Source: Planctomycetota bacterium
GTDB lineage: Bacteria; Planctomycetota; Phycisphaerae; UBA1845
Direction: 5' to 3'
Assembly: GCA_024280855.1 (NCBI GenBank)
Contig: JAJRPG010000018.1
Span: 1 to 64,000, forward strand
DNA length: 64,000 bases
A model generated the notes under the pieces. That model was not told the origin of the DNA and did not search any database. It was given only the letters and a program-made list of their open reading frames with translations. The stretch's first letter is position 1, and each line of letters opens with the position of its first letter. Shown here piece after piece: positions 54,513-64,000 of the stretch. A program made the position numbers and the translations under genes.

Positions 54513-56468
54513 CTACGGCGAAGCGTTAATTTCGATATTCACGACCGATGGTTCGTCCGACAGGTCGTCTTCAGGGTCGCGATAGTTGATAAGCCCATGC
54601 GACCGTGAGTATTGGCCATCAAATGTGCAGTAGGTTGACTCAGAGCTATAAAAATTGATCTCCTTTAGCACCGGTGGCAACTTGCCGAATGCACTCAGCA
54701 AGTGAGTGGCTATTTCCAGGTGCTTGAGATTTTTTTGCACATCTTCGACCACGAATCGTTTTTGCTTTTTGATCAATACGGCAGGAATGACTCTACTAAC
54801 CTCATGCATCGCTGTCACGATCTGCGCCATCTCCCGACCAACATACCGACGGTCTGTAAACGAAAGCGATTGAACCGGCCCTTCAGGGATTAAGCCTTCG
54901 CGGAGAAATCGCTTGTTTTTCAATATCGAAGGCGCTTCGCCGCGTGCAACAGCCATGCACCGATTCACGCTCTCCATCGTGTTGCTGATGTATAACCAAT
55001 TATCTGTGACGCCTATAACCGGGCTACCGATCATGGCTAATAACGGGTGCGTAACTTCGCAGCATTTACCGCAAGGCGTATCTACTTCTCGAACAAAAAC
55101 GGGCTGTCCTATCTCTCGTAATTTTTCGGTGATAAAAGTCATGGCTTGATTGACTTTTTTATAGGCCGCTTCCGGGTCTTTAACGCGGATAAACACCACG
55201 GTGTCGTGCTGCGACATCGGCGACGTTGTCGAAGCAGGGAGCGTGACAGATATGGTTTCACCACTTAACCAACTTAAAACGTCTCGATCAATATTAAAAC
55301 CAATTTTTTCCTGCAGGTCGTCGAATTTAGATAGCATCTTAACGCCATTGGGTATGCGCTCAGATATGAAATGGCGTAGCAGATGGTATCCCTTGCCGAC
55401 ATCTACGTTGTTGTCCACGCTAAAGGAAACGGCATCAACCGGAATATATTTGTCAAAGCGATCAAAAGGACGCCGGTCGTAAATCATACGGGTAAGCGGC
55501 GCACGCTTTTTGCCTGGCTGGATGCACATCACCGTTTGGACATGCTGCTGCATTCCGTCGGTACGAACAGACGTTATCATGTAGTCATAAATATCAACTA
55601 ATTTTAGCGCAGCTTTGATAATCGGCGCAGCCGGAGAATCACTCTCCAACTTACTCTCTTTTGCCAATAGCTTCATGGCTGCGTTTCGCACGTCGTCGAT
55701 CAATGTACGAGCATCGAAAAAAGTGTAACCATCTTCGGGCGCATCAACCTGCGACATGGCTTCAATAAAACGGGGGGCCTGGATGATAGACCTTGCGCCA
55801 GGCTTGCCTCTTAATAGCGACAATACCTCTTTTCGCGCTCGCGAGCCAAGGATCAAGCCGACAATTTCATTTTTCAGAAGCAGTGTCATCTTGAAGTCGC
55901 CCGCACCAAAGTGGACGGGCTGGCTAATATGTAACAACCACTGCTCAATCCCATGTTTTCGGCTATGTGTAAGATGAATGGTATCTTGGGCGTCGGATAG
56001 TGACTGAAAAAGCTTGACCATCGTAGCCATGTTTTTCCTGGCTTTTTCAGGCGAGGACTTAGCTAGCAGCACATATTCATATTCCAATGAGCCGCGGCGC
56101 ATGCGCTCTGCGATGGCTATCTCACCATTCAGTAATTCGCACCATTCGACCCCTTTTAGCAACTTGAACCATTGCCTAGGACCAAGCTCGTTTGGATTAC
56201 TTTCTTTCAATTCTGTGATAGATGAAACCAAAGCTAGGAGGTCGTCATCAATGCCACTTTCGCCCAGGGCGTCCGTCACGCGTGACCATTGGTCCCGCAT
56301 CCACTGGTTTTTTTGGTTTGGTGCCGAACTAGCGACGAACCAAAAATCTGCGGGTATATATCGGGAGAGTGAAAACTGTGGCGGTAGAGGACCAGGCTCG
56401 CCAGCTAAGCAGACATTGGCCGTGCTCAGAATAAGGAGGGCTACAAGCGTATGTTTTCTAGATAACAT
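54513..56468 (-). CDS. Large secreted protein, DUF3352-like, unknown
   Basis: 651 aa from ATG 56468, which has GAGGA 5 nt upstream; the TTG 12 nt earlier has no such site. Signal peptide to about residue 23 (TLVALLILSTANVCLAG). The rest shows beta-helical repeats with FWFVASSAPNQ, SPEKARKNMATMVKLFQS, RDVLSWLSGETISVTLP and YLWISNTMES-like stretches, as in planctomycete DUF3352-type proteins. Substrate and function unknown. Confidence 0.75.
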   Translation of the reverse strand: MLSRKHTLVALLILSTANVCLAGEPGPLPPQFSLSRYIPADFWFVASSAPNQKNQWMRDQWSRVTDALGESGIDDDLLALVSSITELKESNPNELGPRQWFKLLKGVEWCELLNGEIAIAERMRRGSLEYEYVLLAKSSPEKARKNMATMVKLFQSLSDAQDTIHLTHSRKHGIEQWLLHISQPVHFGAGDFKMTLLLKNEIVGLILGSRARKEVLSLLRGKPGARSIIQAPRFIEAMSQVDAPEDGYTFFDARTLIDDVRNAAMKLLAKESKLESDSPAAPIIKAALKLVDIYDYMITSVRTDGMQQHVQTVMCIQPGKKRAPLTRMIYDRRPFDRFDKYIPVDAVSFSVDNNVDVGKGYHLLRHFISERIPNGVKMLSKFDDLQEKIGFNIDRDVLSWLSGETISVTLPASTTSPMSQHDTVVFIRVKDPEAAYKKVNQAMTFITEKLREIGQPVFVREVDTPCGKCCEVTHPLLAMIGSPVIGVTDNWLYISNTMESVNRCMAVARGEAPSILKNKRFLREGLIPEGPVQSLSFTDRRYVGREMAQIVTAMHEVSRVIPAVLIKKQKRFVVEDVQKNLKHLEIATHLLSAFGKLPPVLKEINFYSSESTYCTFDGQYSRSHGLINYRDPEDDLSDEPSVVNIEINASP

Positions 56469-56670
56469 CAAATTCCTCAAGCGGTTTCTTGCGACTATCT
56501 ACCACCTTCTACTTTAAGAGAGCGGTATCATAGACGACTTACGCCACCGTACCAGCATAGTAACGATCGGCTTTCCAAACCACAGAATACCTGTCGAATG
56601 TTGTCGGGTTTGGTCTGAAGGCAAGCCAGGACGTATTTTTGCAATTATCTGACGTTAATCTTAGTATGGA

Positions 56671-59600
56671 ATGACGGTGTTGGTGATTCCCACTATCGCC
56701 CAGGATGCCCTATTGGGCACTTTAGTTCGGACGCTAGCTGATGTCTCACACGAGGTCGTGCAGGTTTCCGGACTGTGGGGATCGTCTGCGCTTTACGTTT
56801 GTGCGTATGCAGCAAAGCAGTCTCAATTGCCAGTTTTATACCTCACCTCGCACCTGGAAGCGGCTGATGGCGCTCGTGAAGACCTCGAACTATTCCTCGG
56901 GCGACCATGCAGATTTTTCCCCGCCTGGGAAACCCTGCCAGGAGAAGGGGCTGCCAGCGGTGAAATAAACGCCGAAAGGCTGTCGCTTTGCAGCGATTTA
57001 CAACAGGCTAACAAACGTTCGTCCGGGCGCGTGCCGGATCAAAGACCTGTCATCGTCGCGCCCATCCAGGCACTGATGCAACCAGTGCCTACGCAAGCCA
57101 AGCTTGCGGGTTGCACGCTTACGCTCGGCCAAACATCTTCAAGAAAGAAACGCCCGCCCTCGCCTGAGGCGCTTATCGAGTGGGCTATCGATCACGGATT
57201 TGAGCGTCTCGATTTGGTCGAGTCTCCTGGAGATGTCGCACGGCGCGGCGATATTGTAGATGTATATTCGTTCGGAGATTCCCAGCCTGTACGCATCGAG
57301 TATTTTGGGGACGAGTTGGAATCTATCCGCAGCTTTGACGTAAGCACTCAGCGGTCATTTGAGACTTTGAAATCTTACACGGTGCGCGGGGTATACAAGC
57401 CGGACCCTCATGAACCCCAAACGCAAACTTCCTTATTGACATATCTCCCCAAAGACACGCTATTCGTACTCGACGATCCTGCGGACATACAGGAGATGGG
57501 ACAAACGCTCAAAGAGCGACTCGGAGATGCAGGCCAGCTTTTCCCGGTGACGGATTTATTGGCTGACCTCTCATCGCGTCCGCAACTTCATCTTACCCGT
57601 TTTCAAAGTGGTCAATCTGACGATAAAACCAACTTTGCGTTTCACGTTAAGTCGCTCACGCGATTTGAATCGGACGCCGCCCATGCGGTAGCCGAAATTT
57701 GTCGCCTCAGTTATGACCATTGTGTACATATCGTTTGCGATAATGATGGCGAACGATCCCGCTTACAGGAGATGATTTTTGATACGCTCGGCGCGAAATC
57801 TTCGCAGATAAAATTGCACATCGGAGTGATGCAAAAAGGTTTTCACTGGTCATCCACTAATACAATTGTTGTTGGCCATCATGAACTTTTTCATCGACAC
57901 CGGCAGCGCCGCCGCATTCGCAAGGATCGCCACGTCGCGCCGCTTGAATCCTGGACGGATCTCAATAAAGGAGATTTCGTCGTTCATGTGGTGCATGGCA
58001 TCGCTATTTATCAAGGTCTATCGAAATTAAAACGCAATAAAGAAGGTTGTCACGAAGAATTTCTCACCCTGGAATTTGCCGATAACGCCATCGTTCATGT
58101 GCCCACTTCGCAGGTTGATTTGGTTCAAAAGTATATTGGCGCGGCAGGCCGTCGCCCTTCCCTTTCCAAACTTGGCGGGCGTCGTTGGCAACGGATGAAG
58201 GACCAAGCCGAGAATTCCGTGGCTGACATGGCTGAGAGTTTATTGCAGGTCCAAGCCGCTCGTGCGGATTCTCCAGGTATAGCCTATCCGAGTGACACCA
58301 CCTGGCAGCGAGAGTTTGAAGCCGCATTTATTTACGAAGAAACCGAGGATCAGCTTTCCGTAGCCGAGGAAATTCGAGGAGACCTTGTTCGTCAGCGACC
58401 TATGGACCGACTGCTATGCGGTGATGTGGGATATGGCAAAACGGAACTAGCCATGCGGGCGGCGTTTAAGGTTATCGAGTACGGCAAACAGGTCGCCGTA
58501 CTCGTGCCGACCACCGTTCTCGCTGAGCAGCATTTCAAAACTTTCAAAGAACGCTTCGCCGACTACCCCTTTGCTATTGAATGCCTTTCACGATTTCGAT
58601 CGGGTAAAGAGCAAAAGAAAATCGTTGAACAAATCAAGCGTGGGCAGGTCGATCTTGTCGTGGGTACGCACCGGCTGGTCAGTAAAGACATTTTTTTCAA
58701 AGACCTTGGTCTGGTAGTTATTGATGAAGAGCAGCGGTTTGGCGTTGCCCATAAAGAACGATTGAAAGCGTTGCGACATACGGTTGACATTCTCACGCTC
58801 ACAGCTACGCCCATCCCGCGCACGCTGCATATGTCTATGATGGGCCTGCGCGATATTAGCTCTTTGCAGACTCCACCCGTCGATAGGCGATCTATTACGA
58901 CGGAAGTTCGGGGCTTTGAGCGACAGTTGATCCGCGATGCCATCCTGAGAGAAATGAACCGCGACGGGCAGGTATATTTCATTCATAACTTTGTGCGCAG
59001 CATCGAAACCATGGCTGATACCATCGCCTCTATCGTTCCAGAAGCTCGTATTGTTTTTGGCCATGGTCAGATGAAATCTGGTGAGTTGGAAAAGGTCATG
59101 CACAAATTTGTGCGACGCGAAGCTGACGTGCTTGTAGCTACGACCATTATCGAAAGCGGTATCGACATACCCACAGCTAATACCATTTTTATCAACCGCG
59201 CCGAACGCATAGGCCTGGCTGACCTGCACCAACTGCGCGGTCGTGTCGGGCGCTCCGATCATCGGGCCTATTGCTATTTGCTGATCCCCGCAGACCGGCC
59301 ACCGACAGTGAAGGCCGTGAAACGACTCAAGACGATTGAAGAATTCAGCGAACTCGGCGCGGGCTTTCGCATTGCGATGCGAGATTTAGAAATTCGTGGC
59401 GCCGGCAATATCCTAGGCGGCGAACAGAGCGGGCACATCGCAGCCGTCGGTTATGATATGTATTGCCGGTTGCTGGAAAAGGCTGTCCGCAAGAAGAAAA
59501 ACGAGCCAGACCCAACCCCTCAGCCCTTACATATCGACCTGGACATCGACGCCCATATCCCGCCCAGATATGTGCAAGCCGAGCGGTCGAGGATCGAAAT

Positions 59601-59979
59601 ATATCGTCGCGTGGTGGGATGCGTGACACTCGTGGACTTGGAACAAATTGAGAAAGACCTTCTGGATGCGTTTGGTCCAATCCCCAAGCCCGTATCTCGT
59701 TTGATCCAATTGGCTGAAGCGAGAGTTTTGGGGCGGCGCTTTGGCATAAAGTCGATCAGCTTGCATCGTCCGGATATTGTCTTTACAGTCGAGCAGGCAG
59801 CTCAGGCGGAGCCTCTTTTTGTAGACGCCCCTGGCACGGTGCGCATGGCTGATGGTCAGACGATCCACCTGCGTCCGCCGCCGAATTATCTTGAGGACCA
59901 GGATACCTTACTAGCCATTTTGCGACGGATGTTGTCGCGTGGCGTTGATCGATTAGGAGCGAAGCATGAAGTCGCTTAG
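56671..59979 (+). CDS. mfd: Transcription-repair coupling factor Mfd
   Basis: 1102 aa. UvrB-like N-terminal region (SPGDVARRGDIVDVYSFGD), CarD-like RID (GDFVVHVVHGIAIYQGLSKL), translocase with GDVGYGKTELAMRA, DEEQRFGV and LTATPIPRTLHM, then the C-terminal TRCF domain. Removes stalled RNA polymerase and recruits UvrA. Overlaps the next gene by 14 nt. Confidence 0.96.
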   Translation: MTVLVIPTIAQDALLGTLVRTLADVSHEVVQVSGLWGSSALYVCAYAAKQSQLPVLYLTSHLEAADGAREDLELFLGRPCRFFPAWETLPGEGAASGEINAERLSLCSDLQQANKRSSGRVPDQRPVIVAPIQALMQPVPTQAKLAGCTLTLGQTSSRKKRPPSPEALIEWAIDHGFERLDLVESPGDVARRGDIVDVYSFGDSQPVRIEYFGDELESIRSFDVSTQRSFETLKSYTVRGVYKPDPHEPQTQTSLLTYLPKDTLFVLDDPADIQEMGQTLKERLGDAGQLFPVTDLLADLSSRPQLHLTRFQSGQSDDKTNFAFHVKSLTRFESDAAHAVAEICRLSYDHCVHIVCDNDGERSRLQEMIFDTLGAKSSQIKLHIGVMQKGFHWSSTNTIVVGHHELFHRHRQRRRIRKDRHVAPLESWTDLNKGDFVVHVVHGIAIYQGLSKLKRNKEGCHEEFLTLEFADNAIVHVPTSQVDLVQKYIGAAGRRPSLSKLGGRRWQRMKDQAENSVADMAESLLQVQAARADSPGIAYPSDTTWQREFEAAFIYEETEDQLSVAEEIRGDLVRQRPMDRLLCGDVGYGKTELAMRAAFKVIEYGKQVAVLVPTTVLAEQHFKTFKERFADYPFAIECLSRFRSGKEQKKIVEQIKRGQVDLVVGTHRLVSKDIFFKDLGLVVIDEEQRFGVAHKERLKALRHTVDILTLTATPIPRTLHMSMMGLRDISSLQTPPVDRRSITTEVRGFERQLIRDAILREMNRDGQVYFIHNFVRSIETMADTIASIVPEARIVFGHGQMKSGELEKVMHKFVRREADVLVATTIIESGIDIPTANTIFINRAERIGLADLHQLRGRVGRSDHRAYCYLLIPADRPPTVKAVKRLKTIEEFSELGAGFRIAMRDLEIRGAGNILGGEQSGHIAAVGYDMYCRLLEKAVRKKKNEPDPTPQPLHIDLDIDAHIPPRYVQAERSRIEIYRRVVGCVTLVDLEQIEKDLLDAFGPIPKPVSRLIQLAEARVLGRRFGIKSISLHRPDIVFTVEQAAQAEPLFVDAPGTVRMADGQTIHLRPPPNYLEDQDTLLAILRRMLSRGVDRLGAKHEVA

Positions 59980-61129
59980 GTATAGTGTTACGTTGTTGTT
60001 GTGCTTAATGGCTTGTGGATGCTCATCGCTTGGCACGGGGGCAGGTGGCAAATCTATTACCCACACTGCGGATAAGAAACACGAGAGACAGCATCGTCGC
60101 GTGGCTGCCGATCGCGCGAGAGACAGCGCAGACTCGCTGCTCATTGGCGAAACGCGCATTCACGCGGACCAGTTTGGACGCGATAACGCGAAAATCCTCA
60201 CGGAGCGACGTGCCGCATTGACACCGCAGGCCTATGCCATTTTTTTACAGCGTCTCGCTGCCCAATGGCTAAACGACGCCATTTCTGAAACATTACTTTT
60301 TGAACATGCTTCAGATAAGCTGCCTGAAAAAGCGTCTGAGCAAATCGAAAAATATGTGGATGCCGAAGTCCGCAAAATTGTCACCCTTTCTCATGGAGGT
60401 AGCCAGCGCGTCTTTGAACGCCAGCTTGAGGCAGATGGCGAAACATTGGAAAACGTGCAAAAACATCTCCGGCGACAAATAGTTATTTCCAGTTTTATTG
60501 ATACGAATATCAAGTCGAAATCGACAGAGCCAACCCGTGCCCAGCTATGGCAGACCTATAAGGAATCGCAGCAGGAACTTCGTCGGCCTCCGCGCCGGCG
60601 CATGTCAATTATCGATATACGCACTTTGAATTATCTGCCAAAAGGGATTGATTCCCCCACAAGAGAAGAGCATGAAAGTGCCAAGGCTAAGGCTCGTGAA
60701 GTAGTCCGTGAAATTAAGGCAGATTTAGCGAATGGTGTATCGTTCGCCGACATGGCTAAGGTGCAAAGTCATGGCTTACATGCCGTGGACGGCGGCGCGT
60801 GGGGATGGGTTACGCCAGGCAGTGTGCGCGAACGATATGAGCCTGCGGTCGTGGCGCTATACAGCCTAAATCAAGGGTCAGTTAGCCCGGAAATAGAAGT
60901 GTCCGACGGCTATCTGCTGGTGTGTTGTGATGAAATTGATCCTGGGTACACGCCCTCTTTCGGTGATGTTCAAATTGAACTTACGGCTAAGATTTTACGC
61001 GAAAGTAATAATCGAGCGCTGATGAAGCTGGTTAATGAGCTAAGAGAAAAAGCGAAACTCGATCCTGCCGCGTTGGACAATTTTCACCGCTACATTGTCA
61101 AACAGGAATTAGCAAACGAAGATGATTAG
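59966..61129 (+). CDS. PpiC-type peptidyl-prolyl isomerase lipoprotein
   Basis: 387 aa. Lipobox LMACGC with Cys17 or Cys19 as lipidation site. Helical SurA-like N-terminal domain (about 40-170). Parvulin-like domain about 200-330: GVSFADMAKVQS, GGAWGWVTPG, LNQGSVSPEIEVSDGYLLV. Periplasmic chaperone or foldase by family. Starts within the last codons of mfd, so translationally coupled. Confidence 0.88.
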   Translation: MKSLRYSVTLLLCLMACGCSSLGTGAGGKSITHTADKKHERQHRRVAADRARDSADSLLIGETRIHADQFGRDNAKILTERRAALTPQAYAIFLQRLAAQWLNDAISETLLFEHASDKLPEKASEQIEKYVDAEVRKIVTLSHGGSQRVFERQLEADGETLENVQKHLRRQIVISSFIDTNIKSKSTEPTRAQLWQTYKESQQELRRPPRRRMSIIDIRTLNYLPKGIDSPTREEHESAKAKAREVVREIKADLANGVSFADMAKVQSHGLHAVDGGAWGWVTPGSVRERYEPAVVALYSLNQGSVSPEIEVSDGYLLVCCDEIDPGYTPSFGDVQIELTAKILRESNNRALMKLVNELREKAKLDPAALDNFHRYIVKQELANEDD

Positions 61130-61178
61130 AATGATGCGTCATACCATTAGCACCTAATAAGTGAAATTGGGGGTCATC

Positions 61179-61676
61179 ATGGACACGAAAAAATCAAATC
61201 GCTTCTACTATACGAACGAAGTAGGTGTAAAAATTCCTAAGCCTCTGTATTACATTTCGCTGCTAGGGTTGCTAGCGATGATAGGTTTATTGCAGGGTTC
61301 ATATGCCTGGCTAAGGGCGGGTGTGCCGCTATTAAATTCGATTGTAATCACATTAATTCCATTATTGGCCGGTGCGGTTTCGTTATTTTTAATCCTTCGT
61401 ATCGCGATTCATTATGATACCAAAGCAAGATTGGCCTCTAATCGACGGGATGTTTTCTCCGCGGCCGTGATGGTTGGATTGGTTATGGCTATGTTTTTCC
61501 TGTTATTCCCATTGATGTTTCTAGGCTCAAAAAATGTGGGCATGCCATTGTGCGGGGCATGCCTGACCCTGCTGGTATATCACTGGTATCACCTCGTTGT
61601 TGCAGGAGTGGCATTCATATTATTTTCAAGCGGCGTGCTTTGGCATGTTAAACGACACACTCCCAGCGCCTCTTAG
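61179..61676 (+). CDS. Four-helix membrane protein, 165 aa, unknown
   Basis: From ATG 61179, with GGGGG 5 nt upstream. Four hydrophobic segments (about 22-42, 55-77, 95-117, 130-152), short charged N-terminus and a polar tail. No family recognised. The stop codon abuts the left arm of the palindromic region that follows. Confidence 0.7.
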   Translation: MDTKKSNRFYYTNEVGVKIPKPLYYISLLGLLAMIGLLQGSYAWLRAGVPLLNSIVITLIPLLAGAVSLFLILRIAIHYDTKARLASNRRDVFSAAVMVGLVMAMFFLLFPLMFLGSKNVGMPLCGACLTLLVYHWYHLVVAGVAFILFSSGVLWHVKRHTPSAS

Positions 61677-61723
61677 TGGATCAGATAGTAACGGAGGACC
61701 GAGAAACGAATTCGTTTGATCCA
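61677..61723. terminator. Nested palindrome between convergent genes
   Basis: TGGATCA (61677-61683) and TGATCCA (61717-61723) flank a perfect 14-bp palindrome AAACGAATTCGTTT (61704-61717). It starts right at the stop of the plus-strand gene. Possibly a shared terminator; the T-run is short. Confidence 0.45.
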
Positions 61724-61795
61724 CAGAGGCGGGCCAATTAGGCATTACGTCGCCAGCGAGAAAGGCATTCGTGGCCTGTCCCCTCGCAGTCGCCC

Positions 61796-63802
61796 TTAAG
61801 CCGTGACTGGTTCGGGGGCAATTAGCTCGCCTAAAATGCCCGCAACTTCCGGCTCACGTTCTTCGCCGAATCGTACTAACCTGGCGCTATTGAAGATGAC
61901 GAAAGCTGTAGCAATTGTATGAGCGATAGCTGCGGTGATTGGCTGCAGCGGCCCCCATATAGCTAGCGTCATGGTCACCACGATGAACAGCACGCCGAAG
62001 ATCACATTCTGCCAGACAATTTTTGTAGCCGCGCGAGATAGTTTAATCAAAAATGGCAGGCGACTCAGGTCATTGTTCATCAACGCGATGGATGCGGAAT
62101 TTATAGCCACGTCTGACCCGGCTGCTCCCATGGCTATACCAAGGTCACTAGCCGCTAACATGGGCGCATCGTTCACGCCATCACCCACCACGCACACTCG
62201 ATGACCGCGCCGTTTAAGATCGGCTACGAGGTCGAGTTTTTCTTCTGGCAACACTTCCGCCTGAACTTCCGTACAGCCCATTTCCGCGCCAACGCGCCGC
62301 GCCACAGACCACTTGTCACCTGTCACCATAGACAAATTGCCGATGTGCAACTTGCGAAGCTCATCGATAGCCTGCCGGGCTTCGGGCCGCGTGCGGTCTT
62401 CCAGGCCAATCCAGCCGAGACATTTATTGTTTTTAGCTACATAAATGATGCTCACGCCTTCAGGCTCTGCGTAATCAGCATTTTTAGTGAGACTCATGTC
62501 TACGCCCTTGTCAGCTAGCCAATTAGATCGGCCAACCAACACGTCGTCGTTGCCAAGCTTAGCCGTCACACCCAACCCGGCTGTCTCCTGGAAAGAATCC
62601 GGTCGTTTAAGATCAATTTTAGCCCGCTTCGCTACTGACACCAACGCCAGCGCCGTGGGATGCTTACTCAACTGCTCAGCCGATGCGCCAGACAGCAGCA
62701 AGTCCGCTCCGTCTACGCCCGGGGCGGGCTTCATTTGCGTTACGGACAATTCTCCAGTGGTCAGCGTGCCGGTTTTATCAAACACGACAGCGGTTAAATT
62801 TCGAGCATATTCCAATTGCACCACGTTTTTAATCAAAATACCAAGCCTAGCCGCACAACTTAGCGCAGCGACCATGGCTGTAGGTGTAGCTAATACCAAC
62901 GCACACGGACATGCAATAATGAGCATGGTAATGGCTTTGTGGATACCTTCGTCTTTGTTGTCGGAGAAGAACCAAACGATACAGGCTAACATCAACACTG
63001 TTGGCGTATACCAGCCTGCGTATTTGTCAATGAAACGCATGAGCGGAATGCGCGTTTTCTCTGCATCGAGAATAAGCTGTTGAACACGGCCTAGCGTAGT
63101 ATCGGCGCCGGCTTTAGTAACGCGAATATCTAACGCACCAGTAAGGTTATTCGTTCCGCTAAAGACTTCGTCGCCTTGGCCTTTATCTACAGGTATAGAT
63201 TCGCCTGTGATATTGGCCTGGTTTACAGTGGACTCTCCAGTAGTCACTTCGCCGTCAGCAGGGATATTGTCGCCGGGCCTCACGCGGATGAGGTCGCCGC
63301 TGCGGAGCTCCTTAGCTTCGACAAGTTCTTCATCGCCAGAAGTCGTAATGCGATGCGCCTTCGCTGGAGTTAAACGGAGCAATGATTCGATTGAGGCGCG
63401 AGCGCCTAAAGCAGTTCGCGTTTCGATGAGATTGGAGACCACCATGAAAAAAGCAATGATACCTGCTTCTTGATATTCGCCCAACGCGATGGCAGCCCCG
63501 ATAGCTAGGGCGACAAGTTCGTCCATATGCGTGTGCCCGTGCATCAGGCAGGTCAGTGCGTGCCAGACCAACGGGCCACCAAGTAGCAGCGCTCCCAGCA
63601 GGGCAATAATGTCGGAATAGACTGACGTCGCACTATTAGCCAAGCCATTGGACGGGGGCAATTGGAATAGGGTATGCGCGACGATGGGGATATCGACAAT
63701 AAAAGAGCTAACCACCATCATGCCGCCAAGCAGCGTTCCGATCATTAGCCAGCTGGCTTTTGCGGTTTCCGCTTCGACGTTTTGCAAATGCGAATGAGCC
63801 AT
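61796..63802 (-). CDS. Heavy-metal P-type ATPase (P1B, CPC motif)
   Basis: 668 aa. TGESIPVDKG (actuator), CPCALVLATPTA (membrane metal site), DKTGTLTTGE (phosphorylated Asp), HP motif SKHPTALALVSVA, and GDGVNDAPML. CPC with HP places it in the Cu/Zn/Cd export class. There is no N-terminal HMA domain; the first helix begins near residue 18 after a short His-containing start (MAHSHL). No metallochaperone or metal regulator is next to it, but a candidate metal-sensing sigma operon lies 18 kb away. Confidence 0.93.
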   Translation of the reverse strand: MAHSHLQNVEAETAKASWLMIGTLLGGMMVVSSFIVDIPIVAHTLFQLPPSNGLANSATSVYSDIIALLGALLLGGPLVWHALTCLMHGHTHMDELVALAIGAAIALGEYQEAGIIAFFMVVSNLIETRTALGARASIESLLRLTPAKAHRITTSGDEELVEAKELRSGDLIRVRPGDNIPADGEVTTGESTVNQANITGESIPVDKGQGDEVFSGTNNLTGALDIRVTKAGADTTLGRVQQLILDAEKTRIPLMRFIDKYAGWYTPTVLMLACIVWFFSDNKDEGIHKAITMLIIACPCALVLATPTAMVAALSCAARLGILIKNVVQLEYARNLTAVVFDKTGTLTTGELSVTQMKPAPGVDGADLLLSGASAEQLSKHPTALALVSVAKRAKIDLKRPDSFQETAGLGVTAKLGNDDVLVGRSNWLADKGVDMSLTKNADYAEPEGVSIIYVAKNNKCLGWIGLEDRTRPEARQAIDELRKLHIGNLSMVTGDKWSVARRVGAEMGCTEVQAEVLPEEKLDLVADLKRRGHRVCVVGDGVNDAPMLAASDLGIAMGAAGSDVAINSASIALMNNDLSRLPFLIKLSRAATKIVWQNVIFGVLFIVVTMTLAIWGPLQPITAAIAHTIATAFVIFNSARLVRFGEEREPEVAGILGELIAPEPVTA

Positions 63803-64000
63803 GCTTATGTTTCCCGTTGCCTCAGCGAGTCAATTCAATCTCACCGAGTTATGGTCTTGGCCGCTATATCGTGACGGCCTAGCCAGAAAAAGTCCTTTAC
63901 GTACACACTCCCACCCCAGCATAAGTGAACTTACACTCCGGGCAGAACACAGTGTATCTGTATTGTACGAGCGGGCCAATGAATTGGTTCAAAATTGTGT

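Noticed and set aside
1-64000. CRISPR array or insertion sequence
   Set aside because: No regular repeat-spacer pattern and no transposase were seen; the only periodic repeats are the iteron-like array and short palindromes.

Overview
The window looks like a chromosome segment of a planctomycete-type (PVC group) bacterium of moderate GC, possibly a Phycisphaerae relative. This is inferred from protein content: a HYExAFE protein, a DUF1580-like helix-turn-helix protein, a secreted transglutaminase/dockerin-like giant, many secreted orphans and dispersed single flagellar genes. No rRNA is present to confirm it. One tRNA gene is visible, tRNA-Ala(UGC), without an encoded CCA; a CCA-adding enzyme is encoded at 24.8 kb.

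Layout. 1-6855 is the integrase end of an element inserted at the 3' end of tRNA-Ala. All its genes are on the minus strand: tyrosine integrase, an unknown 192-aa protein, an AlpA/DUF1580-like HTH protein, an unknown 98-aa protein, a RepA-type ATPase, an iteron-like 9-bp repeat array, HNH nuclease, large terminase, and a fused prohead protease-major capsid polyprotein that runs off the left edge. No portal or recognisable small terminase lies between them, so it resembles a compact prophage or a capsid-forming satellite more than a textbook HK97-type prophage. 7.0-12.2 kb has a NYN nuclease, membrane proteins and a radical SAM protein. 12.4-21.6 kb has an acetyltransferase and then a SUF iron-sulfur operon (Rrf2 regulator, sufA, sufB, rhodanese, sufC, sufD, sufS, sufU, sufT) ending in a DUF3524/GTDC1-like glycosyltransferase.

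21.9-26.4 kb: three small envelope proteins of unknown function, HYExAFE, a YkgJ-like protein, rsmD, cca and a lone fliN. 26.5-32.1 kb is the classical fatty acid cluster rpmF-plsX-fabH-fabD-fabG-acpP-fabF. 32.4-39.0 kb: the giant secreted protein, nth, a moaD-moaE fusion, DinB and mrp. 39.1-41.8 kb: a REPIN-like pair of palindromes, then a two-component system. 42.2-45.2 kb: a tightly overlapping ECF sigma/membrane protein/periplasmic helical protein operon (reminiscent of cnr-type metal or envelope sensing), preceded by a secreted protein with five near-identical six-cysteine repeats. 45.5-63.8 kb: KamA, a hybrid histidine kinase, gyrA, rnd, a secreted orphan, mfd-ppiC, a small membrane protein and a heavy-metal P-type ATPase.

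The strongest candidates for something undescribed are the integrated element (protease-capsid fusion, no portal after terL, iterons, hairpin over a Shine-Dalgarno) and the sigma operon with its 30-cysteine repeat protein.
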